This document shows, piece by piece, positions 5,684 through 13,282 of a stretch of 18,980 bases of DNA. The notes beneath the pieces were generated by a model. That model did not search any database. It was not told where the DNA came from and saw only the letters and a program-made list of their open reading frames with translations. Every line of letters starts with the position of its first letter. Position 1 is the first letter of the stretch. The DNA comes from an uncultured Ruminobacter sp. GTDB lineage: Bacteria > Pseudomonadota > Gammaproteobacteria > Enterobacterales > Succinivibrionaceae. The position numbers and the translations under genes were made by a program. The stretch covers positions 1 to 18,980 of the forward strand of contig CAAFXL010000199.1 of NCBI GenBank assembly GCA_900767005.1, written 5' to 3'.

Positions 5684-6961
5684 ATGAAACAATTAAAATT
5701 AAAAAAACATAATGACGCTTACGGCTTAGTAAATCTTCCTGGTTCAAAGAGTGTATCAAATCGAGCTTTATTATTATCAGCTCTAGCTAAAGGAACTACA
5801 ACAATCACTAATTTATTAAAAAGTGATGACACTAAAAGAATGCTTGAAGCTCTAGAAAAAATTGGCGTTAAATATGAATTATCTAATAACGATACAAAAT
5901 GCATCGTTCATGGTAATGGTGGTCGTTTTGAATGCGTTGAACCTTTAGAATTATTCTTAGGTAACGCAGGAACTGCGATGAGACCATTAACTGCAGCTTT
6001 AGCAGCCTCAAAAGGAACCTTTACTTTAACTGGTGAAGATAGAATGTATGAAAGACCAATTGGTCACTTAGTTGATGCTCTAAGAATGGCAGGAGCTAAG
6101 GTTACTTACTTAAAGAATGAAGGTTTTCCACCACTTGAAATAGAAGGTACCGAGCTTAATGGTGGTGAGGTAATGGTTGATGGTTCCGTTTCAAGTCAAT
6201 TCTTAACGGCACTCTTAATGGCTGCTCCTCTTGCTAAGAATGATGTAACGATTAAGATTAAAGGTGAACTTGTTTCAAAGCCTTATATTGATATTACAAT
6301 TGGTATGATGAAATGCTTTGGCGTGGAAGTAACTAACAATAATTACCAATCTTTTAATATTAAAGGTAATCAAGTTTATGTATCTCCTCAAAACTATCTA
6401 GTTGAAGGGGACGCGTCAGGAGCTAGTTACTTTTTAGCAGCTGGTGCTATTGCGGGTTCTGTAAGAGTAACTGGAGTTGGCATAAATTCCGTTCAAGGCG
6501 ATACCAAGTTTACAAAAGTTTTATGTGCAATGGGTGCTAAGGTTACTATTGGTGATGACTACATTGAATGCAAAAAAGCCAATTTAAAGGGTGTTGATTT
6601 AGATTTAAATGAAATCCCAGATGCTGCGATGACTTTAGTTCCTCTTGCTTTATTTGCTAAGGGTAAAACCGTGATTCGTAATGTTGGCAATTGGCGCGTA
6701 AAAGAAACTGACCGTTTAAGTGCGATGGCAACTGAATTAAAGAAGCTTGGTATTGAATGCGTCGAAGGGGAAGATTACTTAGAAATTATCCCAGGTAAAG
6801 TTAAAAATAATGTTGCGATTGATACCTATAATGATCATCGTATGGCAATGTGTTTTTCATTAGTAAGCTTTATGACTAATGTAATTATTAATGACCCTGA
6901 TTGTTGCTCAAAAACTTTCCCTGATTATTTTGAGAAATTTGCTCAAATTTGTAAGAATTAA
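5684..6961 (+). CDS. aroA: 3-phosphoshikimate 1-carboxyvinyltransferase (EPSP synthase)
   Basis: Transfers enolpyruvyl from PEP to shikimate-3-phosphate, the sixth step of the shikimate pathway to aromatic amino acids, in the cytoplasm. At 425 residues it has the usual length. Visible motifs are LPGSKSVSNRALLLSALAKG (18-37; substrate-binding Lys22, Ser23, Arg27), LGNAGTAMRPL (92-102; the class I PEP site with the glyphosate-sensitive Gly), RPIGHLVDAL, GSVSSQFLTALL (167-178), EIPDAAMTLVP (catalytic Asp313), KETDRL (340-345) and NDHRMAM. No clear Shine-Dalgarno is seen before the ATG, but the N-terminus aligns with family starts. It lies 34 bases before rapZ, with no terminator between, so the two are probably co-transcribed. 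Neither pairing nor order is the usual one (aroA commonly follows serC). Confidence 0.97.
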   Translation: MKQLKLKKHNDAYGLVNLPGSKSVSNRALLLSALAKGTTTITNLLKSDDTKRMLEALEKIGVKYELSNNDTKCIVHGNGGRFECVEPLELFLGNAGTAMRPLTAALAASKGTFTLTGEDRMYERPIGHLVDALRMAGAKVTYLKNEGFPPLEIEGTELNGGEVMVDGSVSSQFLTALLMAAPLAKNDVTIKIKGELVSKPYIDITIGMMKCFGVEVTNNNYQSFNIKGNQVYVSPQNYLVEGDASGASYFLAAGAIAGSVRVTGVGINSVQGDTKFTKVLCAMGAKVTIGDDYIECKKANLKGVDLDLNEIPDAAMTLVPLALFAKGKTVIRNVGNWRVKETDRLSAMATELKKLGIECVEGEDYLEIIPGKVKNNVAIDTYNDHRMAMCFSLVSFMTNVIINDPDCCSKTFPDYFEKFAQICKN

Positions 6962-6995
6962 CTTTTTAAAGTTTAAGCTTATTTAAGGATAGACT

Positions 6996-7865
6996 ATGAA
7001 ACTTTTTATAGTAAGTGGTAGAAGTGGTTCAGGTAAAACTATAGCTTTAAGAGTTCTTGAGGATTTAGGTTTTTATTGTGTGGATAATTTACCCGTATCC
7101 TTTTTGCCTGATTTAGTAGGTCAAAGTAAGACTTTTCATGATAAGTTAGCAGTAAGCATTGATATTCGAAATGTGCCAGCTAATCCTGAAGCTTTGATTG
7201 ATTTTTATAATGGGATGAAGAGTAGTCCAACCAATGAAGTTGTTAGTATCTTTTTAGATGCTGATGACCAAACTTTAATTCACCGTTATGAAGAAACCCG
7301 TAGACTTCATCCGCTTGCTAAGAGCATGAAATTAACCCTTGAAGAGGCGATTAAGACTGAGCACCAGATGCTTGATTCTATGGCAGGCATGGCTGATATT
7401 AGAATTGATACTTCAACCTTAAGTATCCATCAATTATCTGAAACTATTAATACTATTGTCCTTGGAAAGAAAGAAAAAGATCTTGTAATAATCTTTGAAT
7501 CTTTTGGTTTTAAATATGGAATCCCAAAGGATGCGGATTTTGTATTTGACGCAAGATTTTTACCAAATCCTCATTGGGTGCCAGAACTTAGACCCTTAAC
7601 CGGACTTGATATCCCAGTTAAAGATTTCTTTAGACAGTATCAAGAAATGTCACTATATATTCAGCAAATTGATGCAATGCTCTTTCAGTGGCTTCCATAT
7701 TTAGAGCGTAATAACCGTAGCTACTTAACAGTTGCAATTGGTTGCACAGGAGGACAGCATCGAAGCGTTTATATTGCCCAGGAACTTGCTGATAGATTTA
7801 AAGACCGTAATAAGGCGGTTCATGTTAAACATATCAACATTAATAGTTCTAAGGTTAAAAAATAA
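6996..7865 (+). CDS. rapZ: RNase adapter protein RapZ
   Basis: This 289-residue protein matches RapZ (YvcJ family) over its full length. The Walker A GRSGSGKT (8-15) is followed by ALRVLEDLGFYCVDNLPVSF. The C-terminal half contains FESFGFKYGIPKDADFVFDA, RFLPNPHWVPELRPLTGLD and RSYLTVAIGCTGGQHRSVYI, and ends in a Lys-rich tail (SSKVKK) like the RNA-binding tail of E. coli RapZ. In enterobacteria RapZ binds small RNA GlmZ, delivers it to RNase E and so sets GlmS levels and amino-sugar supply. The RBS AAGGA precedes the ATG. In many gammaproteobacteria rapZ sits in the rpoN-hpf-ptsN cluster; here it follows aroA instead. Confidence 0.96.
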   Translation: MKLFIVSGRSGSGKTIALRVLEDLGFYCVDNLPVSFLPDLVGQSKTFHDKLAVSIDIRNVPANPEALIDFYNGMKSSPTNEVVSIFLDADDQTLIHRYEETRRLHPLAKSMKLTLEEAIKTEHQMLDSMAGMADIRIDTSTLSIHQLSETINTIVLGKKEKDLVIIFESFGFKYGIPKDADFVFDARFLPNPHWVPELRPLTGLDIPVKDFFRQYQEMSLYIQQIDAMLFQWLPYLERNNRSYLTVAIGCTGGQHRSVYIAQELADRFKDRNKAVHVKHININSSKVKK

Positions 7866-7899
7866 AAGTTAAAAGACAAAAGAACAAAATTAAAAAAAT

Positions 7900-7927
7900 A
7901 TGGCTAAGTTAAATTAAACCTAGCCAT
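7900..7927. terminator. Bidirectional terminator between rapZ and galU
   Basis: ATGGCTA and TAGCCAT pair, extended after one mismatch by GTT/AAC, with an A-run upstream and a T8 run downstream. It ends aroA-rapZ on the plus strand and galU on the minus strand; the T-run overlaps the galU stop codon. Confidence 0.88.
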
Positions 7928-7932
7928 TTTTT

Positions 7933-8838
7933 TTAATCGTTAGCAACTAACTCTTTAATAAATTCTTTTAATTCATTCCCAAATCTTGGGTCTTTAGTGC
8001 CATATTCAAGATTTGCCATTGCAAGGCCAAGTTTTGAGCCACAATCGATAGTTTTGCCATGAATATTATAAGCATTAATTTGGCTTTGTTTTAAAAGAAG
8101 TTTTAAAGTATCAGTTAGCTGAATCTCATTACCAACCCCAAGTGGAGTTTGGGAGAATAATGGCCAAATATCTCCAGATAGAACATATCTACCCACAACT
8201 GCAAGATTTGATGGAGCATCTTGTGGTTTTGGTTTTTCAACTAAGTTCTTTATCGGGAAACTCATTCCTGGAGTTAAAGGCTTTGAAATCTCTAAAGCAG
8301 GATCAACGATACCATAGCTTTCAACCTTATCCATTGGTACTTCTTCAACCATAATTTGGCTAATTGATGTTTCATCAAAAATCTTCAGCATTTGAGCTAA
8401 ATTTTGGGTTTTAGCATCAAAGGTATATTGATTGATAATTACATCAGGTAAAACAACCGTAAATGGTTCACCATCAAGGATGGGACGCGCACAATTTATG
8501 GCGTGGGCTAGCCCCCTAGTTTCATTTTGTCTAATGTGGATAATTGAAAGGTCTTTATCACAAATTGATTGAATTTCCTCAAGAAGCTGTCTTTGCACAC
8601 GCTTTTCAAGGGTAGATTCAAGTTCATAACTTTTATCAAAATGGTTTTCAATTGCCATTTTTGAGGAATGAGTGATTAATACAATTTGCTTAATCCCTGC
8701 ATCGGTACACTCCTTAACTACATATTGAATTAAGGGTTTATCCACAACTGGCATCATTTCCTTAGGGATTGCTTTAGTTGCAGGGAGTAGGCGTGTTCCA
8801 AAACCTGCAACCGGAATTATCGCTTTTTTTACCTTCAT
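7933..8838 (-). CDS. galU: UTP-glucose-1-phosphate uridylyltransferase
   Basis: Makes UDP-glucose from UTP and glucose-1-phosphate for envelope polysaccharide and galactose metabolism. The 301 residues match GalU: the nucleotidyltransferase loop AGFGTRLLPATKAIPKEMMP (11-30), VDKPLIQYVVKECTDAGI, LITHSSKMAIENHFDKSYEL, LEKRVQRQLLEEIQSIC, LPDVIINQY, VEKPKPQDAPSNLAVVGRYV and EIQLTDTLKLLL. RGLAHAINCARP replaces the more common GLGHAVLCA, a mild variation. The ATG is three bases after the yciI stop, with no separate ribosome binding site evident, which points to translational coupling within yciB-yciI-galU. GalF, the paralogue, is less likely because the gene is alone and most motifs are GalU-like. 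Confidence 0.94.
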   Translation of the reverse strand: MKVKKAIIPVAGFGTRLLPATKAIPKEMMPVVDKPLIQYVVKECTDAGIKQIVLITHSSKMAIENHFDKSYELESTLEKRVQRQLLEEIQSICDKDLSIIHIRQNETRGLAHAINCARPILDGEPFTVVLPDVIINQYTFDAKTQNLAQMLKIFDETSISQIMVEEVPMDKVESYGIVDPALEISKPLTPGMSFPIKNLVEKPKPQDAPSNLAVVGRYVLSGDIWPLFSQTPLGVGNEIQLTDTLKLLLKQSQINAYNIHGKTIDCGSKLGLAMANLEYGTKDPRFGNELKEFIKELVAND

Positions 8839-8841
8839 TAT

Positions 8842-9165
8842 TTAGAAGCTCGCATCATTCATTTTTACAGTAATCTTAAAAGGCTTAACAATCCCAGTAT
8901 TTGCCTTATAAACGCCATGATGCCAATATGGGTCATCCATTGCCCATTTTTGAGCTTCTTCAAGGCTATCAAATTTTGCAATAATGGTAGAGCCTGTAAA
9001 ACCTGCATCTTTTGGATCTAAAGAATCAATGGCAGGGAAGGGACCTGCTAATAATAAACGATTTTCATCTTGTAGTTTTTTTAGTCTCTCAACATGCATA
9101 GGTCTTGCTTCTTGACGTAGAGCGTTAGAGTTTGGAATATCTTCTGCGTAAATAAAGTACCACAT
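8842..9165 (-). CDS. yciI: YciI family protein
   Basis: The 107 residues align closely with E. coli YciI: MWYFIYAEDIPNS, RPMHVERLKKLQDENRLLLA, GPFPAIDSLDP, GFTGSTIIAKFDSLEEAQKW and VKPFKI. YciI has a dimeric ferredoxin-like alpha/beta-barrel fold with a conserved His and Asp thought to form an active site, but its reaction in vivo is not established. The His in RPMH is present. GAGG lies about seven bases before the ATG. It sits between yciB and galU; linkage with yciB resembles the E. coli neighbourhood, so the family assignment is firm while the role is unknown. The C-terminus is about 8 residues longer than in E. coli (MNDASF). Confidence 0.93.
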   Translation of the reverse strand: MWYFIYAEDIPNSNALRQEARPMHVERLKKLQDENRLLLAGPFPAIDSLDPKDAGFTGSTIIAKFDSLEEAQKWAMDDPYWHHGVYKANTGIVKPFKITVKMNDASF

Positions 9166-9211
9166 ATATTACCTCATCATAAATTTAAAAATTTTTAAAG
9201 AAAGTAATTAC

Positions 9212-9868
9212 TTACTCATCTTTTTTATCATTATCTTGATTATTGCCTAAATGCTTTTTCTTAGCATTATCAAGCATGTTTTCAAGTTCTTTCTTTTGTT
9301 CAAAGGTTAATTTATTAAATAACCAATTAAAGGCAATTGCCACAAAGATAAAGTTTAAAATGGCATTACCATAAGTTTTATAGTTTACCCAAATGCTTTC
9401 AGCCTTTTTAGGGTCAATATTAAATAAATCAGGAAGCATAAAAGCAAGCACATAGTTAATTGCCGCTAGAGCTAATAAATATATAGTTGCTGCAATGGTA
9501 ACTCTTTGCCAAAGGTTTTCAGGAATTGGGTTTTTTATTCCAGTTAGTGCTTCGGCGATATTTTTCTTAAAACCAAATTGGCAGATAAAAAGGGCAATCG
9601 CTAAAATTATATTAATTATTGAAACTTTCCACTTAATAAATGATGGATCTTTAAAGTAGATTGTAGGAATTGCAAAGATAAGAAGAATTACCAAAATTAC
9701 AATTTGCATGCGTTCTACTTTTTTATAGATAGTATAGCTTAGTGCAAAAGCAATAAGGCTAGAAGCAACGATTGCAAAGGTTGCATAGATTAAATTGTTT
9801 TCAGGTGGAGCAAGATAATAAGTAATAAAAAAGCATAATGCTGGAAGGAGATTTAAAAGTAGTTTCAT
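9212..9868 (-). CDS. yciB: Inner membrane-spanning protein YciB (septation protein A family)
   Basis: A polytopic inner-membrane protein of 218 residues. The signature features are the start MKLLLNLLPALCFFITYYL, KKVERMQIV, FIKWKVSIINIILA, LPDLFNIDP and IWVNYKTYGNAILNFIF. About five to six hydrophobic segments are visible. The tail after ~195 is charged and Asp/Lys-rich (NNQDNDKKDE), longer than in E. coli YciB (179 aa). YciB is linked to envelope synthesis and division with DcrB/ZipA, though its molecular activity is unresolved. No Shine-Dalgarno is seen before the ATG, but the start matches the family. A -10-like TATAAT lies 35 bases upstream. It is the first gene of yciB-yciI-galU. Confidence 0.9.
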   Translation of the reverse strand: MKLLLNLLPALCFFITYYLAPPENNLIYATFAIVASSLIAFALSYTIYKKVERMQIVILVILLIFAIPTIYFKDPSFIKWKVSIINIILAIALFICQFGFKKNIAEALTGIKNPIPENLWQRVTIAATIYLLALAAINYVLAFMLPDLFNIDPKKAESIWVNYKTYGNAILNFIFVAIAFNWLFNKLTFEQKKELENMLDNAKKKHLGNNQDNDKKDE

Positions 9869-9902
9869 TTGTTCATTTATTCTAATAAAAAAATCTGCTC
9901 TT

Positions 9903-9908
9903 ATTATA
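9903..9908 (-). promoter_or_regulatory. Candidate -10 element for yciB-yciI-galU
   Basis: The minus strand reads TATAAT here, 35 bases upstream of the yciB ATG, with no recognisable -35 at normal spacing. Weak support in AT-rich DNA. Confidence 0.35.
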
Positions 9909-9998
9909 TAAGAAAAATTGTTTAATTAGTGAGGATATAATAAATTTATGATGAAATTTTTGGTAAAGGTTGGAATAAATAAAGGGTAAAAATAATAA

Positions 9999-10024
9999 AG
10001 CCTACAAAACTCATTTTGTAGGCT
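9999..10024 (-). terminator. Terminator of the 42-residue membrane-peptide gene
   Basis: AGCCTACAAAA and TTTTGTAGGCT form a perfect 11-bp stem around a 4-base loop, eight bases after the small ORF's stop codon. On the minus strand the stem is followed by a T/A-rich run. The plus-strand side also has a T-run (AAGATTTTTT), so it may work both ways. Confidence 0.85.
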
Positions 10025-10032
10025 AAGATTTT

Positions 10033-10161
10033 TTACGCAAGTGGTCCTGCTACACTGGTAAAAAATGTGATTAATAAGTACATAGACGCTAATAAAGCTA
10101 AAAGAAGAAATGCGTCTTTTGAATATGATAATAGATTATAAAGTAAATCTGAAAAATTCAT
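10033..10161 (-). CDS. Small hydrophobic membrane peptide (42 aa)
   Basis: An ATG preceded by GAGGTGG at a spacing of about three to six bases opens a 42-codon frame: MNFSDLLYNLLSYSKDAFLL, then LALLASMYLLITFFTSVAGP and LA. It has a short polar N-terminus and one hydrophobic helix at ~17-35. A strong hairpin terminator follows directly. No family is recognised. The frame stands alone between yciB and usg, with about 280 bases of noncoding sequence between a LexA-like half site and the start. Short single-helix peptides with a long leader and a private terminator resemble type I toxins such as TisB; this is a resemblance in architecture only. A small structural or regulatory membrane protein is the alternative. 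Confidence 0.62.
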   Translation of the reverse strand: MNFSDLLYNLLSYSKDAFLLLALLASMYLLITFFTSVAGPLA

Positions 10162-10388
10162 AAGCCACCTCTAGTTTTTCCCAAAAAATAAGTTCCTCTA
10201 ATTTGATTACGAAATAAAACAAATTAAGTAACTACAAAAATCGCATAAATACAACATATCGCTCAAATTTAGCTCAATTATGTGATCATGCTTAATTATT
10301 TATTATTATTTTTTGTTTCGTTCTAATTATATTAATCAATATTTAGTATTTGAAATAACTATATTTAAGGAAATTCTAGAGTTTGAGT

Positions 10389-10416
10389 TTTAATAAAAAT
10401 TAAACCTTTTATTAAA
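10389..10416 (-). repeat. 10-bp inverted repeat in the presumed leader of the small peptide gene
   Basis: TTTAATAAAA (10389-10398) and TTTTATTAAA (10407-10416) are perfectly complementary around an 8-base loop. Located about 230 bases upstream of the peptide start. All-A/T arms make a chance origin possible. Confidence 0.45.
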
Positions 10417-10460
10417 CTAGTTATAACAAATCATCAATATCGAATGAGACTTATTATCCT

Positions 10461-10480
10461 TACTGTATATTTTTATTGTA
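10461..10480 (-). promoter_or_regulatory. Possible degenerate LexA (SOS) box
   Basis: One half matches the LexA operator well (TACTGTATAT); the other half reads TTTTATTGTA where ATATACAGTA would be expected, so TTG replaces CAG. On the minus strand a -10-like GATAAT lies directly downstream (10454-10459), where LexA would block a promoter. Weak on its own. Confidence 0.25.
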
Positions 10481-10884
10481 GCACAAAAAATAAACAAATA
10501 AAGAGTAATCTTTTAAAAAATTAAAAAAATCACCAAAAATATTGGCTTTAATTAACGTTTATGTAAAACTTAAGGCAGTTTACATTTTATTTTTTAAATA
10601 AATAATTATAAAAATTATTAATATTAAAAATAAATTTAAAGTTTATTATCATAAATAAAATTAATAAAAACTTGCTAGGTTATAGTTATTTATTATTAAT
10701 AAAAAACTACTTTTATGATTTAGGTCTAGAAAAAAACAAATATTATTATCAAAAAATTGATGATTATTTACATTTATTTTACAAAATTATATATTATAAA
10801 ATCCTATATTTAGTAATTTAAATTTTTGTGAAAAAAGATGTAACGTAAGAAAAATCAAACCTAAACCTTTGAAAATATTAGAAA

Positions 10885-10908
10885 AAAGGTAAGCATAAGC
10901 TTACCTTT
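10885..10908 (-). terminator. Terminator downstream of usg
   Basis: AAAGGTAAGC and GCTTACCTTT form a perfect 10-bp stem around ATAA with a T6 run on the minus strand, 88 bases after the usg stop. It closes the pdxB-usg unit. Confidence 0.88.
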
Positions 10909-10996
10909 ATTTAAAAATAATGAATTTAAATCTTATAATGAATTTTAAAGGTTAAATCATCTTTACTTAAGAAATTAACCAAAAAATTCCTAAAGA

Positions 10997-12007
10997 TTAT
11001 AATTCTTCTTCATCTTTTTGAAGGGCTTTAAGAATACTTAAGCAGTTTGAAGCTAGACCAATTCTAGCGTTATCCATTACCGCTAAAAGGCTAAAGTTAT
11101 TTGGTAAGAACTTATCTTCTCTAATTCTTGAGATAAAGATTTTATCTTCATTTACGCCATGGGTAGTTGGAGTAATTTCTTCATCATCAACAATTTCAAT
11201 GGTATTTAGTTCTTTTAAAGCATTTTTAAAAGATTCAATTGAAGCGTTATTTGAAAGAGTAATGTTTAAAGAAAGGGTATGACCATAAAATACTGGAACC
11301 ACCACGCTAGTTAGATTAATCCCATTTTTAACCTCGCCAACTACATTTAAAACTTGGTTTAATAGTTCATTTTCATGGGTAGTTGAACCATCAGCTGTAT
11401 AATCACCAATTTGAGTATGAAGGTTAAAGGCAATCTGGGTACTAAAGAGTTTTGGATCAATTGAACGCATGTTTAGTAGAGCTATGGTTTCACGAGCTAG
11501 TTCCCCAGCCCCGTCTTTACTTAGCCCTGACACTGCTTCCATTAAATTAGCATTAACTCTATCAAGCCCAAAGCTTACTGCAAGGGGTTTTAAGATACTT
11601 GCAATTAAGGTTGCACTTGAGTTCATCGGAATAATGTGCTGATTAATTAAAGCTTCTCTTAATTCTTCATCATCAAGGTTATCATGGTATAAAACACCAT
11701 CTTCTTCATCATTATTTTCACGAGCATCAATAACGATTACACCTTCTTCTTTGGCCATCGGGATAATTTTTTCACTATCACCTTTATTCCCAATAAATAA
11801 AAGAGCATTACATTTACTAAAGTCAAAATCATCAGGATTAGACACCCCATAATTTTTATCTAATATATTAACCGCTTCATATTCATCAACATTGTAAGCA
11901 AGAGGGAAGATTTCTTCGATTGGAAGTTTATCCTCTTCTAATAATGAAAATAATGCCTTAGCTGCATCAGTTTGATAACCATATATTGCAAGTTTTAAGT
12001 TTTTCAT
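10997..12007 (-). CDS. usg: USG-1-like protein, aspartate-semialdehyde dehydrogenase paralogue
   Basis: The 336 residues match the USG-1 branch of the aspartate-semialdehyde dehydrogenase superfamily: STQIAFNLHTQIGD, VVVPVFYGHTLSLNI, FLPNNFSLLAVMDNARIGLA. Where true dehydrogenases have the catalytic Cys (NCTTxxxxxALKPL) this protein has MNSSATLIASILKPL, so the Cys is Ser. The N-terminal nucleotide loop is also degraded (AIYGYQTDAAKAL instead of GATGAVG). It is therefore unlikely to be an active dehydrogenase; the role of USG-1 is unknown. It follows pdxB by 84 bases, the same order as the E. coli pdxB-usg-truA operon, but truA is missing and a terminator follows. AAGAG lies about 12 bases before the ATG. 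Confidence 0.86.
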   Translation of the reverse strand: MKNLKLAIYGYQTDAAKALFSLLEEDKLPIEEIFPLAYNVDEYEAVNILDKNYGVSNPDDFDFSKCNALLFIGNKGDSEKIIPMAKEEGVIVIDARENNDEEDGVLYHDNLDDEELREALINQHIIPMNSSATLIASILKPLAVSFGLDRVNANLMEAVSGLSKDGAGELARETIALLNMRSIDPKLFSTQIAFNLHTQIGDYTADGSTTHENELLNQVLNVVGEVKNGINLTSVVVPVFYGHTLSLNITLSNNASIESFKNALKELNTIEIVDDEEITPTTHGVNEDKIFISRIREDKFLPNNFSLLAVMDNARIGLASNCLSILKALQKDEEEL

Positions 12008-12091
12008 AAAATATTAAACTCTTATTTCTGGGGTTAAATGAATCTTAAGTACATAGATTTTTATCTACTAAAAGTTTAAGAAAAACCAAAG

Positions 12092-13225
12092 TTATTCTTT
12101 AACACTAAAACCTAAATCCTTAAGAATTTGGGAATTTTTTGGAGAAGAATTAACTAAAAGACTACTTAATTCTCTTCTTTCTAGGTAATTTTTTCTTAAA
12201 GCATCAAAACTTTCACCTCCATTAAAGTTTAGTCTAAAGGTATTACTATCTCGTCTTACATCATAAATTAAATGGACAAGTCTTCTGATTATATCAAGGT
12301 TTAACTCTTCATCAATAGTAATTTCACTTATTTGTGGTTTTTTTAGAAGGGTTTTAAAGTCAATTGGCTTTACATTTTCCATCTGGCAGAGTTTTTCATA
12401 AAGCATGAAAGTCCCGCGACATTTTCCTTCGTAGGAGTAACCTGCAATATGAGGGGTAGTAATAATTGCCTTTTTAATTAGCTCTTTACATTTTATGCTT
12501 GGTTCTTCTTCCCAAACATCTTTAATTAAGTGTAAGTTTGGATTTTTATCTAGTGCTTCATTTAACGCTAAATCATCTATAACTTCACCACGGCTTGCAT
12601 TAATAATAAACTTTTCGCCATTCTTATAATACTTTTCAAAAAGCTCCTTATTAAGCATGTGGTAAGTTGGATGTGAGCCATCCTTAATTAATGGAACATG
12701 AAAAGAAATAATATCAGCGTTTAAACATTCTTTAAAATTAACGTAATTACTATATTTTGGGCTGTCTTCTTCTTTTAGTGGGGGATCAGAAATTAAAAGA
12801 TTTAAGCCTAAAGCCTTAGCACGACGAATTACTTCAGAACCTGTGCAACCTGCTCCAATTACGGCCATGGTTAATTTTGAGAAATCTAAATTAAACATTT
12901 GCTGTAATAAAAGAAGAGATGAAAGCACATATTCACCAACAGAGATTTTATTGCAACCTTGAGCATTAGAAAAAGCGATACCTTTTTCTTCTAAAGCTTT
13001 AGTATCAATATGGTCAAAACCTGCGGTTGCAGTTCCCACAAATTTTAACTTATTAGCTTTACTTAATAGGTCCTTATTAACTTTAGTAATTGATCGAACT
13101 AAAAGTACATCAATATCAATTAAGTCATCCGCGGTAATTTTACGGCCATGCTTAAGAGTTACATTACCAAATTTTTCAAATAAAACCTTAGCAAGCGGCA
13201 TGTTTTCATCAGCAAGAATGTTCAT
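12092..13225 (-). CDS. pdxB: Erythronate-4-phosphate dehydrogenase
   Basis: Oxidises 4-phosphoerythronate to 2-oxo-3-hydroxy-4-phosphobutanoate in the DXP-dependent pyridoxal phosphate pathway. It is a D-2-hydroxyacid dehydrogenase: NAD-binding AVIGAGCTGSEVIRRAKALG, active-site Arg in INASRGEVIDDLAL, Glu in DVWEEEPSI and His in TPHIAGYSYEGKCRGT. The C-terminal dimer domain has RRLVHLIYDVRRDSN and LRKNYLERRELSSL. The frame is open to 13255, but the first ten codons run through the lon terminator hairpin. The product should start at MNILADENMP, matching E. coli MKILVDENMP, with AAGGA six bases upstream; that gives 377 residues. Only about 17 bases separate the hairpin from this ATG, leaving no room for a private promoter. 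Confidence 0.94.
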   Translation of the reverse strand: MNILADENMPLAKVLFEKFGNVTLKHGRKITADDLIDIDVLLVRSITKVNKDLLSKANKLKFVGTATAGFDHIDTKALEEKGIAFSNAQGCNKISVGEYVLSSLLLLQQMFNLDFSKLTMAVIGAGCTGSEVIRRAKALGLNLLISDPPLKEEDSPKYSNYVNFKECLNADIISFHVPLIKDGSHPTYHMLNKELFEKYYKNGEKFIINASRGEVIDDLALNEALDKNPNLHLIKDVWEEEPSIKCKELIKKAIITTPHIAGYSYEGKCRGTFMLYEKLCQMENVKPIDFKTLLKKPQISEITIDEELNLDIIRRLVHLIYDVRRDSNTFRLNFNGGESFDALRKNYLERRELSSLLVNSSPKNSQILKDLGFSVKE

Positions 13226-13242
13226 ACTATTCCTTAAAAATA

Positions 13243-13266
13243 AAAAGCATGGCAAGCCATGCTTTT
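13243..13266 (-). terminator. Terminator hairpin between lon and pdxB
   Basis: AAAAGCATGG and CCATGCTTTT pair perfectly around CAAG, followed on the minus strand by a T-rich run (TTTTTATTTTT). It lies 16 bases after the lon stop and ends 17 bases before the pdxB ATG, so pdxB expression may depend on read-through. Confidence 0.85.
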
Positions 13267-13282
13267 AAGAAGATTTTAGAAA

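Larger units (their letters stand above)
10162..10996. other. Very AT-rich gene-free region upstream of the small peptide gene
   Basis: These 835 bases hold no credible ORF on either strand. The first part (10162-10480) is the presumed leader and promoter of the membrane peptide and holds an inverted repeat and a LexA-like half site. The middle (about 10486-10880) is poly-A/T-rich with nothing I can name. A terminator for usg lies at 10885-10908. Confidence 0.6.

Noticed and set aside
8142..8354. 70-codon rightward frame inside galU
   Set aside because: Antisense shadow of a conserved gene; no ribosome binding site.
13226..13255. Ten-codon N-terminal extension of PdxB (MPCFLFLRNS)
   Set aside because: It is encoded by the lon terminator hairpin; the internal ATG has a proper ribosome binding site and matches the family N-terminus.
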